A stretch of DNA of 40,823 nucleotides, from contig JAEUUT010000147.1 in assembly GCA_016787415.1 (NCBI GenBank), forward strand, positions 1 to 40,823. The letters run 5' to 3'. Every line of letters begins with the position of its first letter. Positions within the stretch are counted from its first letter, which is position 1. Below, in pieces: positions 23,978 through 32,579 of the stretch. Source of the DNA: Saprospiraceae bacterium (lineage in GTDB: Bacteria; Bacteroidota; Bacteroidia; Chitinophagales; Saprospiraceae). The notes beneath the pieces are model-generated. The model searched no databases, was not told the DNA's origin, and saw only the letters and a program-made list of their open reading frames with translations. Both the position numbers and the translations under genes were made by a program.

Positions 23978-25052
23978 AAGAAGGTTGCGGGTCAGCAACT
24001 TCTTCTTTATCAGCGTTTTGTTCGGCCTTGCGGCGCTCTTTGCGGGCGCGGTCTTCGGCTTCAATTTTATCGTATGCCTTGATGATTTCCTTCACCAGGC
24101 GGTGGCGCACCACGTCCTCCGTCGTCAGGTGGATGGTAGCGATCCCATCTACGCCATCGAGGATGTCGATGGCCTGGCGCAGTCCCGATTTCTGGTTGTG
24201 CGGCAGGTCGATCTGGCTCATGTCGCCCGTAATCACACACTTGGCAGAAGGGCCGAGGCGGGTGAGGAACATTTTCAATTGCAGCGGCGTAGCGTTCTGT
24301 GCTTCATCAAGAATAATAAAGGCGTTGTCGAGCGTACGGCCACGCATAAATGCCAGCGGTGCGATTTCGATGACGCGGTTTTCCATGAAAAAATTGAGTT
24401 TATCCATGGGTAGCATGTCATCCAGCGCGTCGTACAGCGGGCGCAGGTAAGGGTCGACCTTGTCTTTCAGGTCGCCAGGCAAAAAACCGAGGCTTTCGCC
24501 GGCTTCTACGGCCGGGCGCGTGAGGACGATTTTTTTGACTAATTTGTTTTTCAGCGCGCGCACGGCCAGGGCCACAGCGGTGTAGGTTTTACCTGTACCC
24601 GCAGGGCCGAGTGCAAAAACGATGTCGTTGGCATCCACCACTTCGACCATACGTTTCTGGTTGCGCGTTTTAGCCTTGATCGGCTTCCCGTCGCGGCCGA
24701 ACAGGATGGCATTGCTGCCGTCGCCCTGCACAGGGATGCGTACTTCGAAGGGGTTTTCGCCGCCCAGCAGGTCTTCCACGGTTTGCACAGGCAGTTCGTG
24801 GTGTTCGCGCAGGTAGCGCACCATCATTTCAAATTTGGCTTTGGCAGCCTGGGAGTCTTTTTTATCGCCGGAAATTTTCAGGCTGTTTCCGCGGGCAGTG
24901 ATGGTTACATCGGAAAATGCCTTGCGCAGAAGGTTCAACTTGGCGTTGTTTTCGCCAAAAAGTGCTACGGGATCAACGCCCTCGACGGTAAGAATGATTT
25001 CGCTCAATAGTATGTTGCGGTTTTCGGCAGCGGGAAGTTCATCGGCACGCAA
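23976..25052 (-). CDS. phoH: PhoH-family ATPase
   Basis: Up to 358 residues with a PhoH P-loop core: Walker A GPAGTGKT (149-156), RPAVEAGESLGFLPGD, Walker B FIILDEAQ (245-252), and ITGDMSQIDLPHNQKSGL. PhoH/PhoL proteins are cytoplasmic ATPases linked to RNA metabolism. The C-terminus is charged (EDRARKERRKAE). No ATG is in frame near the N-terminus; the candidates are TTG 25052 and TTG 25007, the latter giving the usual PhoH-like N-terminus SEIILTVEGVDP. A consensus -7 box lies at 25131-25138. The stop codon overlaps palindrome C. Confidence 0.92.
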   Translation of the reverse strand: MRADELPAAENRNILLSEIILTVEGVDPVALFGENNAKLNLLRKAFSDVTITARGNSLKISGDKKDSQAAKAKFEMMVRYLREHHELPVQTVEDLLGGENPFEVRIPVQGDGSNAILFGRDGKPIKAKTRNQKRMVEVVDANDIVFALGPAGTGKTYTAVALAVRALKNKLVKKIVLTRPAVEAGESLGFLPGDLKDKVDPYLRPLYDALDDMLPMDKLNFFMENRVIEIAPLAFMRGRTLDNAFIILDEAQNATPLQLKMFLTRLGPSAKCVITGDMSQIDLPHNQKSGLRQAIDILDGVDGIATIHLTTEDVVRHRLVKEIIKAYDKIEAEDRARKERRKAEQNADKEEVADPQPS

Positions 25053-25130
25053 AGGGCTGGTTTTCTGAAACAGAAGGGGTGCGATGGTTCCATGCCTTTT
25101 TTTACAATATCAAAACCCTTTTCCCGCCCA

Positions 25131-25138
25131 CAAATCTA
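25131..25138 (-). promoter_or_regulatory. -7 box TAGATTTG for phoH
   Basis: A perfect TAnnTTTG element on the minus strand, 78 bp upstream of TTG 25052 and 51 bp downstream of the stop-proximal bases of the TonB receptor gap. It supports the view that translation starts at a non-ATG codon downstream. Confidence 0.5.
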
Positions 25139-25189
25139 ACGCAAACGGGGTCAATCTTCCAAACCAAATTGATGCGGGAATAGTTCATT

Positions 25190-27538
25190 TTAATTGAGGT
25201 TGTAATTCATCCCGAATCGGAAAAAACGCCCCTGCTGTGGATTGAAGTGCAGGTCGTCGGGGGTGCCGGTGGCATCGAGGCCTGCAAAATGGCGGTTGAA
25301 CATGTTTTGCACGTACAGATACACCAAAAACTGCTTGCTCAAAAACAGGCGCGCACTCATATCCCAACTCCGGAAAGTGGGATAACGCTCCTGGGTAAAC
25401 TGTAAATGGAAGGCATCGCGATAGGCTACCGATTTGCTCAAAACAGAAGTCTGCCGGTTGGAGGCAAACATGAGTTCCAGTTTGTTCAGGCGGAAAAATG
25501 TCCGAAACTGCGTATGCCAGCGGGGCTGGTTCAGCACTTCGCCAAGTGGCTCGGCCAGTTCGGGCAGCCATTCCTTGCCACGCGCATATTGCAGGTAAAA
25601 TTCCATGCGGGAGGAAATGACATTTTTTTTGCGTGTTTCCAGGTTGCTCAATTCTACCAGATCGACATCTTCGGAGCGCAGCAAACCCTGAATTCCCCAG
25701 ATGCGTTTGCCTATGCCTTTTATTTGCTGATACCCGTACAACCAGGTGCCATCCGGTTGCTCTTTAAACTGATTGGGGCGAATCATGTTGCTGGTTTCCT
25801 GCCAGAAAAAGGTGCCTTCGAGCCGAATATCCTTATCAAAACGGATACTTGCCTCTGCCGCGCGGGTTTCTTCCGGCTGATCGAGTTCTATGTCATTAAG
25901 GCGTTGTAATTCTCCCTTGCTGTAAGCATATACGTAAAAAGTATTGCTTCGATAATAGGGAGATACATGCCGCAAGCCGGTGGAATAATTCCCGCGCAGC
26001 GTCCAGTGTTTGAGAAAATGATACTGAGCCGCTATTCGGGGCAATGAACGCGCCGAGAGATAATAACCTACGTGGAGGTTGGCGCCCATAGCGCCGATTA
26101 CAGTCAGGTTCTTGTCCTGCCATTTCAACTGACCTGTCAGGTGCAACTCGCCAGTGCCCGAGCTGGAAATAGCCACCGGATCGGAAGCAACAGTGGGGTC
26201 GAATAACTGCGACTCGACAGGGGTTTTATGGTGGTTGAAGTATCCCAGCCCATTCTGTGTGATACTTTGAGCGCCCAGATCCATGGAGAGCCGCCGCCCC
26301 AGTGCCGCATTTAGCCTGAATTCGTAGCGAATATCGATGCCGTTGGCATAGCCAAATCGCTCGTCTGCGTTGTAACGCTGGTAAACGGTATCCAGCCAGC
26401 CGGCCACAGCGGGCTGCTGCTGCGCCAACAACAGGTAGGAACCTGCCGCCAGCCTGTCGTACAGCAGGGTAGCCGTCGAAGTGTTGTTTATCTTGTAGCG
26501 GGTCACTGCAATGTTGTTATAGGAGGTCCAGCGCTTGCGCTGGCGTCCGAAACTGAGGCTGTACACTTCTTCCGTTTCGGCAATGCGGTTGGATGAGTTG
26601 GCATAAGAAATAGCCAATGGGTTCAGCCCCAGTGCGCTGTGGTCGAAGCGGCTCATGCGAAGGTAGCCGAACTGCATGCGGCGAAATTTCAGGTTGAGCC
26701 CGAACATGCGGCTTTCGTGCATCAACGGCGCCGTTTTGGGTATATTGAAAGCATCGGAGCGGCGGTAGTTGGGAAGATTCCAGTAGTAGCCGGAGGTCAT
26801 GTACTCGGGCACGTACGTGTCCATATTGAACAGGCTCTGATCGTAATACACGTCGGTGCGTTCGCGCACCGTGCTGCTGCCGTACAGGCTGAAACGGAAT
26901 ATTTTTTTGTCCTTGCCGAGTTTGCCGCCAAACGTCAGGTCGAGGTTGTTGCTGCCGAAACGGCCAAACGAAAGGTCGGCCTGCGTGTACACCGGGCGCT
27001 CCGATTCTTTCAAAATGATATTAACCACCCCGGCACAGGCTTCATTGCCATACAGGGCGCCGGCAGGGCCGTATACTACCTCAATACGTTCCGCCTGCCG
27101 GATCGGCAATTGCGCCCCAATGGGCATGCCCAGGGCAACAAAGGGCTTGACGGGTACGTCGTTGATGAGGATTTTTACAAACTGGTTGCCAGCCAGCCCG
27201 CGCATCAGAAACGTCTCGCCTTCCACGGCATTGCCCGGTTGCGACACGCGCACGCCCGGCGCAGCCCGCATCACGTCGCCGAGGGTGACGAATCCATTGC
27301 GCTGAATATCTTCGGCCGTGACGACCCAGGTACTGAAAGGCATTTGATCGGCTTCTTCCAGGCTGCGTGTGGCAGAAATCACTTTGGTCGACTGCAAAGA
27401 AAGGTCGCGCATCACGATGTCGCGCTCGGTCAGGCGCTCGGGCAGGAGCAACAGCGAGGTGTCATTTTGAGCCGCCAGAGAGCCGACACAGGTGTACAGG
27501 ACGAAGAAGAAGAGGATTTTTACGGCTACATGTTTCAT
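25190..27538 (-). CDS. TonB-dependent outer-membrane receptor
   Basis: 782 residues: a signal peptide (MKHVAVKILFFFVLYTCVGSLAAQ), a plug domain (about 40-170; STWVVTAEDIQRNG, GDVMRAAPGVRVSQPG, ERIEVVYGPAGALYG, GVVNIIL) and a C-terminal 22-strand barrel ending GMNYNLN. It is the siderophore/cobalamin/haem type by length; it lacks the carboxypeptidase-like N-terminal domain and the SusD partner of SusC receptors. The substrate is not predictable. A near-consensus TACATTTC lies a few bases before the ATG. The GNAT-like and BamA-like genes lie upstream on the same strand. Confidence 0.9.
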   Translation of the reverse strand: MKHVAVKILFFFVLYTCVGSLAAQNDTSLLLLPERLTERDIVMRDLSLQSTKVISATRSLEEADQMPFSTWVVTAEDIQRNGFVTLGDVMRAAPGVRVSQPGNAVEGETFLMRGLAGNQFVKILINDVPVKPFVALGMPIGAQLPIRQAERIEVVYGPAGALYGNEACAGVVNIILKESERPVYTQADLSFGRFGSNNLDLTFGGKLGKDKKIFRFSLYGSSTVRERTDVYYDQSLFNMDTYVPEYMTSGYYWNLPNYRRSDAFNIPKTAPLMHESRMFGLNLKFRRMQFGYLRMSRFDHSALGLNPLAISYANSSNRIAETEEVYSLSFGRQRKRWTSYNNIAVTRYKINNTSTATLLYDRLAAGSYLLLAQQQPAVAGWLDTVYQRYNADERFGYANGIDIRYEFRLNAALGRRLSMDLGAQSITQNGLGYFNHHKTPVESQLFDPTVASDPVAISSSGTGELHLTGQLKWQDKNLTVIGAMGANLHVGYYLSARSLPRIAAQYHFLKHWTLRGNYSTGLRHVSPYYRSNTFYVYAYSKGELQRLNDIELDQPEETRAAEASIRFDKDIRLEGTFFWQETSNMIRPNQFKEQPDGTWLYGYQQIKGIGKRIWGIQGLLRSEDVDLVELSNLETRKKNVISSRMEFYLQYARGKEWLPELAEPLGEVLNQPRWHTQFRTFFRLNKLELMFASNRQTSVLSKSVAYRDAFHLQFTQERYPTFRSWDMSARLFLSKQFLVYLYVQNMFNRHFAGLDATGTPDDLHFNPQQGRFFRFGMNYNLN

Positions 27539-27568
27539 GGTGCGAAATGTAGCGAGTTTTATAGAAAC

Positions 27569-28504
27569 TCAGGAACGTAACACACTTTTCCCCAGCCGCA
27601 ACAGTGCCGACCGTTCGCGCCGCAGGCGGAAATACGGCTGCTGCACAGCCCCGAATTGCCTGCGCACCCGCTCGATGGGCTGTATCATGCTCCCCAAAAA
27701 ATCGAATATCGGCAGTTGCAGCACTTCTCCGCTGTAGCGGATCATTTCCCACAACAACAATACGCCTGCGCCGGAAGCCCGGAGTTCGGGGGCGTCGCCT
27801 GCCATGAGCAGGTAGGCCGAACGGCGATCCCACACCAGGTACCCTACGGAATGAATAGCGCCGGTGGCGTTGTCTACCGCCATGAAAATTTCGCGTTGCG
27901 CGTGTGCTGCCAGCGCCTGATCGAGCCGCTGCAAGAGGGCGGTATCCACAGGCGGTCGCATGCCTTTTCGTTCGAAACTGCTGTTGTGTACGCGGATAAA
28001 CTCCTGCAAGGAACAACCCGTCTGAATCGTCACCTGCTGCTGCGCCCGCGGTATTTTCTGGTTGCGGTAGTCGGCGGCTAAACCTTTCCACACTTTTTCT
28101 AAATCATTGATTTTCAAGATATAGGAATAGCGCGTCGTTTGCCGGAAACCTTTCCAGAAAAAGGGTAGCCAGTTGCTGACCGTGTAGGGGAAATCCTGTT
28201 CAAACGCCGCCAGCCCGGGCGGCAGCAGCCCGATCAATTCTTCCATCAGGCCGGGCTCCTTTTTCAGGTTGCGCCACTCTGGCACTACATACGGCCCCAT
28301 CATGCGCGCCAGGGGCGGCATAGCCACATATTTCCACCAGGCCTTTTTTTTCAAAAAATAGGGCCAAACCGCCACTACCTGCCCACCTTTTTCCAACACC
28401 ACAGCATCCCAGGCGCCTGCGCCTTCACACACGGCATCCAGGTACCAGTCCTGCATGAACAGCGGGAAGTCGGGCGGTGAGGAGGCGCAGAAGGAAGGGT
28501 ACAT
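27569..28504 (-). CDS. GNAT/FemAB-like acyltransferase, function unknown
   Basis: 311 residues with the double-GNAT look of the FemAB/BioF2-like group: an N-terminal AWDAVVLEKGGQVVAVWPYFLKKK half and a C-terminal half with AHAQREIFMAVDNATGAIHSVGYLVWD, LMAGDAPELRASGAGVLLLWEMI and FDFLGSMIQP. Members transfer amino-acyl or acyl groups in peptidoglycan or polysaccharide building; the substrate here is unknown. The ATG 28504 lies directly at the edge of a GTGAGAG heptamer tract, and ATG 28456 is an alternative. It sits 30 bp from the TonB receptor gene. Confidence 0.75.
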   Translation of the reverse strand: MYPSFCASSPPDFPLFMQDWYLDAVCEGAGAWDAVVLEKGGQVVAVWPYFLKKKAWWKYVAMPPLARMMGPYVVPEWRNLKKEPGLMEELIGLLPPGLAAFEQDFPYTVSNWLPFFWKGFRQTTRYSYILKINDLEKVWKGLAADYRNQKIPRAQQQVTIQTGCSLQEFIRVHNSSFERKGMRPPVDTALLQRLDQALAAHAQREIFMAVDNATGAIHSVGYLVWDRRSAYLLMAGDAPELRASGAGVLLLWEMIRYSGEVLQLPIFDFLGSMIQPIERVRRQFGAVQQPYFRLRRERSALLRLGKSVLRS

Positions 28505-28557
28505 GGTAGAGGTGAGAGGTGAGAGGTGAGAAGTGAGAGGTGAGAGAAGGTGAGAGA
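28505..28557. repeat. GTGAGAG heptamer tract
   Basis: Tandem 7-bp units GTGAGAG/GTGAGAA fill almost the whole gap between the acyltransferase start codon and the BamA-like stop codon. The unit is that of palindrome C, but no second arm is present here. Confidence 0.8.
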
Positions 28558-28561
28558 GGGG

Positions 28562-30001
28562 TTAGAAGCCGGTGTTGATGCGAATATAAAAGCCATTTTG
28601 GCCGAGGTCGTTGCGGCTGAATTCGAAACGGGCCGTTTTATTGTAATACGCCACTACATCCAGCCCGACGCCATAGCCGTACATGACGCGGTTGACGAAG
28701 GGGTTGTTTTCCCCATAATACGGGTCGTTGCTGAACCCTGCATCGTTGTTGACAGCCAGGTAAACCTTGATCGGAATGGTCTGGAACGCCTCGATGGGCA
28801 CCCATTTCCCGAGCCGATAGGTTCTATTAAAAATTTCGAGGTGAAAGGCCGTTTTCACTACTCCAAAATCAAGTCCGTCGGCCACAAAATACTCATAGCC
28901 GCGCACAAAATTATTGCCGTATCCCAGACCCTGGTTGTTGAAATAAGGCGGGCGGCAGCGGGGCAGACTGATGCGCGCGGCTGTGTTGAGGGCAAAACTC
29001 AGTTTGGGCTTCAGTTTGAAATACCGGTCGTATTCTCCATAAATGCGCGTCAGATGCAGGTCTTCGGAGCGCAAAAAACCATTTTGCCGCAATTCAAACG
29101 TAGCCCGCCAGCCTTGCAGCGGATACGGGCGAATATCGAGCCGGTCGAACGAAATATTGTAGGTCAGGCTGGTGTAGCGCTGTATCTGCCGGCCCTGGAG
29201 GAAAAAATTCGGGTTCATCTCGGCGATGGTATCGCTGATCTGGTTGCGGTGGTATTCTGCTGCAAAGGTGTGGCTGACAAATAGTTTTGGCCGCCAGGTA
29301 AACCCCGTGCCGATCGCCAGCCGCTGAATGGACCAGCGATCCGGGTCGGTGTAAAACAGGATTTTATTCCCGTCGGTGTTGTACGCTACCTCGTGGTTGC
29401 GGCTGTAGGTCACGGCCGTTTGCATGCCCAGCGTCTGTTTTTTATTCACGTTGGGGTGCCGGTACGCCAGTTCGTATTTGTTGGAATAGCCGAACTGCAA
29501 CTTGGTTTTCAGCAAATCGGCCTGCCCCGAAAAATTCAGCCAGTTGAGGTCGATGCCATAGTTGACGCGCCGCAGCGAGCGGTGAAACTCTTTCCACCAG
29601 ACGTTGAAATTCCGGTCGGCCAGTTCGAACAGTGGCGCAGGGTAAATATACCAACCCTCCTGGAGGCGAATTTGCAGGGTGACCTGGTTGCGCTCGTCCC
29701 AGGTGAGCACATTGATATGAGCGCTGGCAAAAATACCGAGGTTCATCAGGCGCAGGCTGTTGCGCTCCAGCGTGGTGCCGAGGTCGGCCACGGTAATGGA
29801 ATCGCCGGGTGCAAATTCGAGTTCGCGCAGGATCAGGTTGTCGCGCGTTTTTCGGTTGCCTTCGATGTTGATTTTCTGGATGTACACGAATGCAGGCAGC
29901 GCCGCTACTCCCTGCGCTGTGGATTTCAGCAAGGAAATAGTACAAAAAAACAGCAGTAGAAAACGCCTGATTTCCAGACAATTACTCAATCGGCAAGTCA
30001 T
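28562..30001 (-). CDS. BamA/TamA-like outer-membrane protein
   Basis: 479 residues: a basic N-terminus and hydrophobic signal (RRFLLLFFCTISLLKSTAQG), one POTRA domain (about 38-118; YIQKINIEGNRKTRDNLILRELEFAPGDSI) and a 16-strand Bac_surface_Ag barrel (Omp85 family), with LGYGNNFVRGYEYF in the position of the conserved lid-loop RGY/F motif, ending GFYIRINTGF. Full BamA has five POTRA domains, so this is a short paralogue, perhaps in surface-protein or lipoprotein export. It is transcribed toward the acyltransferase and TonB receptor genes. Confidence 0.85.
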   Translation of the reverse strand: MTCRLSNCLEIRRFLLLFFCTISLLKSTAQGVAALPAFVYIQKINIEGNRKTRDNLILRELEFAPGDSITVADLGTTLERNSLRLMNLGIFASAHINVLTWDERNQVTLQIRLQEGWYIYPAPLFELADRNFNVWWKEFHRSLRRVNYGIDLNWLNFSGQADLLKTKLQFGYSNKYELAYRHPNVNKKQTLGMQTAVTYSRNHEVAYNTDGNKILFYTDPDRWSIQRLAIGTGFTWRPKLFVSHTFAAEYHRNQISDTIAEMNPNFFLQGRQIQRYTSLTYNISFDRLDIRPYPLQGWRATFELRQNGFLRSEDLHLTRIYGEYDRYFKLKPKLSFALNTAARISLPRCRPPYFNNQGLGYGNNFVRGYEYFVADGLDFGVVKTAFHLEIFNRTYRLGKWVPIEAFQTIPIKVYLAVNNDAGFSNDPYYGENNPFVNRVMYGYGVGLDVVAYYNKTARFEFSRNDLGQNGFYIRINTGF

Positions 30002-30136
30002 GCGCGGCAGTTGAAAATCCTCTTTTGGGGGCGAAAATCCGTCCTAAAACGCTCAAATTGCCGCCTCGTGGGCCCAAAAAACGTCAAATCCTGCAAAAAA
30101 AGCATACAAATGAATATATTTTTATGTGTGTTGCGC

Positions 30137-30144
30137 TACCTTTG
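30137..30144 (+). promoter_or_regulatory. -7 box TACCTTTG
   Basis: A perfect TAnnTTTG element inside the longest open frame (from GTG 30126). It shows that the frame before about 30150 is untranscribed and that the start is ATG 30177. Confidence 0.55.
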
Positions 30145-30176
30145 GACAAAAAGAGCAGGACGTGGATTTGAATGAT

Positions 30177-31058
30177 ATGATGCAGGACCCGGTTTTTTAC
30201 GGGTTGGTTTGGGCCATTTTCACCGTGATCGGCGTGATTGTGGGCTGGACGCTGCGTGCCACGTACCCCGAACAGGAAGTGCGCAATTCGCTCTCCCGGG
30301 TCGAGCAGGAAAAGAATACGCTCGCCCGTTTGTACACCAGCATCAAACACCAGCACGACCTGCGCGAGGCCGATTTCCGAAAAGCATCGATGGAATTAGG
30401 TACACTTCGCGATCAATTGGTTGCCCTGGAGGCCGACCGCTCCCGCCGCGTTCAACTCGAACAATCCTACGCACCCCGGCTCGAAAAAGCCGAGGCCAAT
30501 GCCGCGCAATACGCCCAGAAAGTGGCGGCGCTGGAGGTGCTGGCCGGCAGCCTGCGCACCCGCAACGATGAACTGAGTGCCGAACTCAAACGCATGCAGC
30601 AGGAACTCGACGCCTGGCAGGTGCTGTACCATGACTTCCAGGCCATGCAACGCAAATTGGCGGCCTTCGAACAAAATGCTTCCTGGCTCGAAGCCGAACG
30701 CGAACAACTGCGCCGCCAACTGGAAACAGCCCGCATCGAAATTGAAAACCTGCAGATGCAGTTGCTCCAGCGCCGCGCCGATGCGCCCTCTACCGGCTCC
30801 AACAAATCGGCCGCTCATGGCGACCGGCAAGGCGGCCCCGCTGCACCGGAAAATACCGACGACCTGAAAATTATCAACGGCATCAACCCGTTTGCCGAAC
30901 AACAACTCATCGCACTGGGTATCCACACCTTCGCCCAGATCAGCCGCTGGGACGACAGCGCTATCCTGGCTTTCGCCAAAGCGCTCAATATCAGCCCGGG
31001 GAAAATTTACAAGGAGGACTGGGTAGGGCAGGCAAGGCATTTGGTGGGGAGCAGGTGA
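30177..31058 (+). CDS. Membrane-anchored coiled-coil protein with C-terminal HhH-like domain
   Basis: About 293 residues. One N-terminal membrane helix (GLVWAIFTVIGVIVGWTL) is followed by a long coiled coil (about 45-205, Leu/Ala-rich with EL, QL, LE heptads), a low-complexity linker and a C-terminal helix-hairpin-helix-like domain (DDLKIINGINPFAEQQLIALGIHTFAQI), a module seen at the ends of several Bacteroidota and mycoplasma proteins. Its function is unknown; the layout suggests an inner-membrane tether for a nucleic acid or a protein. ATG 30177 is chosen from the -7 box. It is convergent with the DUF5615 gene. Confidence 0.75.
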   Translation: MMQDPVFYGLVWAIFTVIGVIVGWTLRATYPEQEVRNSLSRVEQEKNTLARLYTSIKHQHDLREADFRKASMELGTLRDQLVALEADRSRRVQLEQSYAPRLEKAEANAAQYAQKVAALEVLAGSLRTRNDELSAELKRMQQELDAWQVLYHDFQAMQRKLAAFEQNASWLEAEREQLRRQLETARIEIENLQMQLLQRRADAPSTGSNKSAAHGDRQGGPAAPENTDDLKIINGINPFAEQQLIALGIHTFAQISRWDDSAILAFAKALNISPGKIYKEDWVGQARHLVGSR

Positions 31059-31137
31059 GGACGGGTCAGTATTTCCTCAATCTGACAACGTTACTACTGC
31101 CGACGTGCCGACGCTTAGGAGGCAATTGTTGGCAGCA

Positions 31138-31485
31138 TTATTCTGTTTTTAGGTTCCGTATGTCAATTTCAATGATTTGAGCATCATCAGCGTTGACAAT
31201 AGATTCCTGAATCACTGAGACGTATGATACAAGGGTTTTGAAGCGATTATCAAATGTCTTCAATACAATCAATCGAACAGGGTATTTCTCTAAGTTCTGC
31301 TGATTCTGTAAATTTTTATCTGCCGTTAGCAGAAACTCAAAACCTTCTTCCAACATGGAACGTATGAGGTCTCCATTTTTTTTCTCTGCCCACCCAATGT
31401 CATGTACAGAAACAACCTCTAAGGGGGCTGTAAAAAGTTTGGCAAGCGGACGTGGAAGATTCTCGTCAAGCAATATTCTCTTCAT
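31138..31485 (-). CDS. DUF5615 PIN-like protein, putative toxin
   Basis: 115 residues starting MKRILLDENLPRPLAKLF, the DUF5615 PIN-like signature, with FEFLLTADKNLQNQQN carrying the second acidic site. PIN-like toxins are RNases that need Asp residues D7 and D84-type positions, both present. It overlaps the DUF433 gene by 20 bp, the usual arrangement of this toxin-antitoxin pair (DUF433 first). Toxicity is inferred from the pairing. Confidence 0.85.
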   Translation of the reverse strand: MKRILLDENLPRPLAKLFTAPLEVVSVHDIGWAEKKNGDLIRSMLEEGFEFLLTADKNLQNQQNLEKYPVRLIVLKTFDNRFKTLVSYVSVIQESIVNADDAQIIEIDIRNLKTE

Positions 31486-31693
31486 ACTCCGTATAGGTAT
31501 AGTGTCTTTCCAACAATGCCAGTAGTTGGATTACCTGTTCTTTCCTGACGGATGGATAATCATGCAAAAATTCTTCGATGGTGTCTCCGTTTTTCAGGTA
31601 GTCAAATAATATCTTGACTGGTACTCGTGTCTTAGCGAATACGGGTGTGCCACTTTGAATTTCAGGCGATATGGTTATCAAGTCAGCCAACAT
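31466..31693 (-). CDS. DUF433 protein, putative antitoxin
   Basis: 75 residues of the DUF433 type: PEIQSGTPVFAKTRVPVKILFDYLKNGDTIEEFLHDYP, a winged-helix-like DNA-binding fold. It pairs with the overlapping DUF5615 gene and probably represses the operon and neutralises the PIN-like protein. The upstream shortened PD-(D/E)XK-like gene ends 4 bp before its start, so all three are one transcript. Confidence 0.85.
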   Translation of the reverse strand: MLADLITISPEIQSGTPVFAKTRVPVKILFDYLKNGDTIEEFLHDYPSVRKEQVIQLLALLERHYTYTEYEENIA

Positions 31694-31697
31694 ATTG

Positions 31698-31997
31698 TTA
31701 TTTGTTTAATTTGCTCCATTGATTTCTATGTTCTTGTAGTGCCCCATGATTTACTGTCTCTCTTAGGTCTGATCTGCCTAAACTTGCACCATAATAATGG
31801 GTTTTATCAGACAGGAGTTCTTCTCCTTTGACAATAAAGTAATTTGGTTGCTCTTCTTCTCCGTTGAGATAGACAAAAACGTAAAAATCCTCCGATCTTA
31901 TCTTTTCAGTATGCAAAGTAAAGCAATTTGGGCCTCTTTTCAAAAGTTCCGCCGCAACAAAATACTCGCCTGCTAATCCTGTTATCTGTTTATCCAT
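31698..31997 (-). pseudogene. Shortened PD-(D/E)XK-endonuclease-like protein
   Basis: A 99-residue in-frame protein. The start (MDKQITGLAGEYFVAAELLKRG) and the end (FYVFVYLNGEEEQPNYFIVKGEEL, then GALQEHRNQWSKL) match a family of roughly 140-residue PD-(D/E)XK-like proteins (TGLAGEFyVAAELlRRG...). The middle part that normally carries the catalytic D...QVKT core is absent: RG passes straight into PNCFTLHTEKI. I read this as an internal deletion that leaves a catalytically dead remnant, or a small protein reusing the shell. It is the first gene of the DUF433/DUF5615 unit. Confidence 0.55.
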
Positions 31998-32004
31998 ATC
32001 AAAT

Positions 32005-32446
32005 TTTTCGGCCGTTGTTGGTATCCCTTGCCACTCTTATCAAGCCGCCAGGGCCATTGTTGGCGTCCTCGCCAACAATAATCGGTGGAATGAGTGCCCA
32101 ATGGCTATATTTGAAGCATCATTCGCTTCTTGTATGTATCATCATTATTACAACCTTTATTTTACTACCGCTACTATTGTGGAGTGGAGTCTGCATACAA
32201 GAGTGATGATAGAGGATATTGGGATTTTGTAACAGTCTTCGGCTAAATTTGGAGTATTTCGCAAGGATTCTGTTATTCATCCATTGTTGGCGGCGGGGCG
32301 GCCAAGAATAAGGTAGCAGCAGAATTTCCTTACAAAATTACCTTCGCTACTGACCACTCATTCCACCGTTTATTGTTGGCGAGGACGCCAACAATGGCCC
32401 TGGCGGCTCGGAGGTTGGGGCAAGGGGCGCCGACAACGGCCGAAAA
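32005..32446. repeat. Large palindrome H with nested hairpins
   Basis: Inner arms 32043-32095 and 32356-32408 match at 52 of 53 positions. Outer arms 32005-32032 and 32419-32446 match at about 24 of 28. Each inner arm itself contains a perfect hairpin ATTGTTGGCG-N4-CGCCAACAAT (32056-32079 and 32372-32395). The 260-base spacer holds a third TTGTTGGCG word (about 32284), a -7-like box at 32106-32113 and a 32-residue open frame. This is most of the 31998-32579 gap. Confidence 0.88.
32134..32232 (+). other. Possible 32-residue ORF behind a -7 box in the palindrome H spacer
   Basis: TATATTTG at 32106-32113 is a perfect -7 box. An ATG at 32134 opens 32 codons (begins MYHHYYNLYFTTATIVEW) to TAA 32230-32232. 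No family is recognised and chance is quite possible; the box and position within the spacer are what draw attention. A small RNA is the alternative. Confidence 0.2.
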
Positions 32447-32579
32447 TTCCCCAACCATCCACCCTACTTTTTATCCAATCTCAACTTTTGGACCATATGC
32501 TTTTATCTCGCAAAGGGCTTGCTGCTAAACGGCCCAACCAACCAGTAGCCAATACAACATTTCAACCCCATACCTCGCC

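Noticed and set aside
31928..32206. 92-codon plus-strand frame across the start of the PD-(D/E)XK-like gene and palindrome H
   Set aside because: Half of it is the reverse strand of 31698-31997 and the rest is palindrome sequence; no family resemblance.
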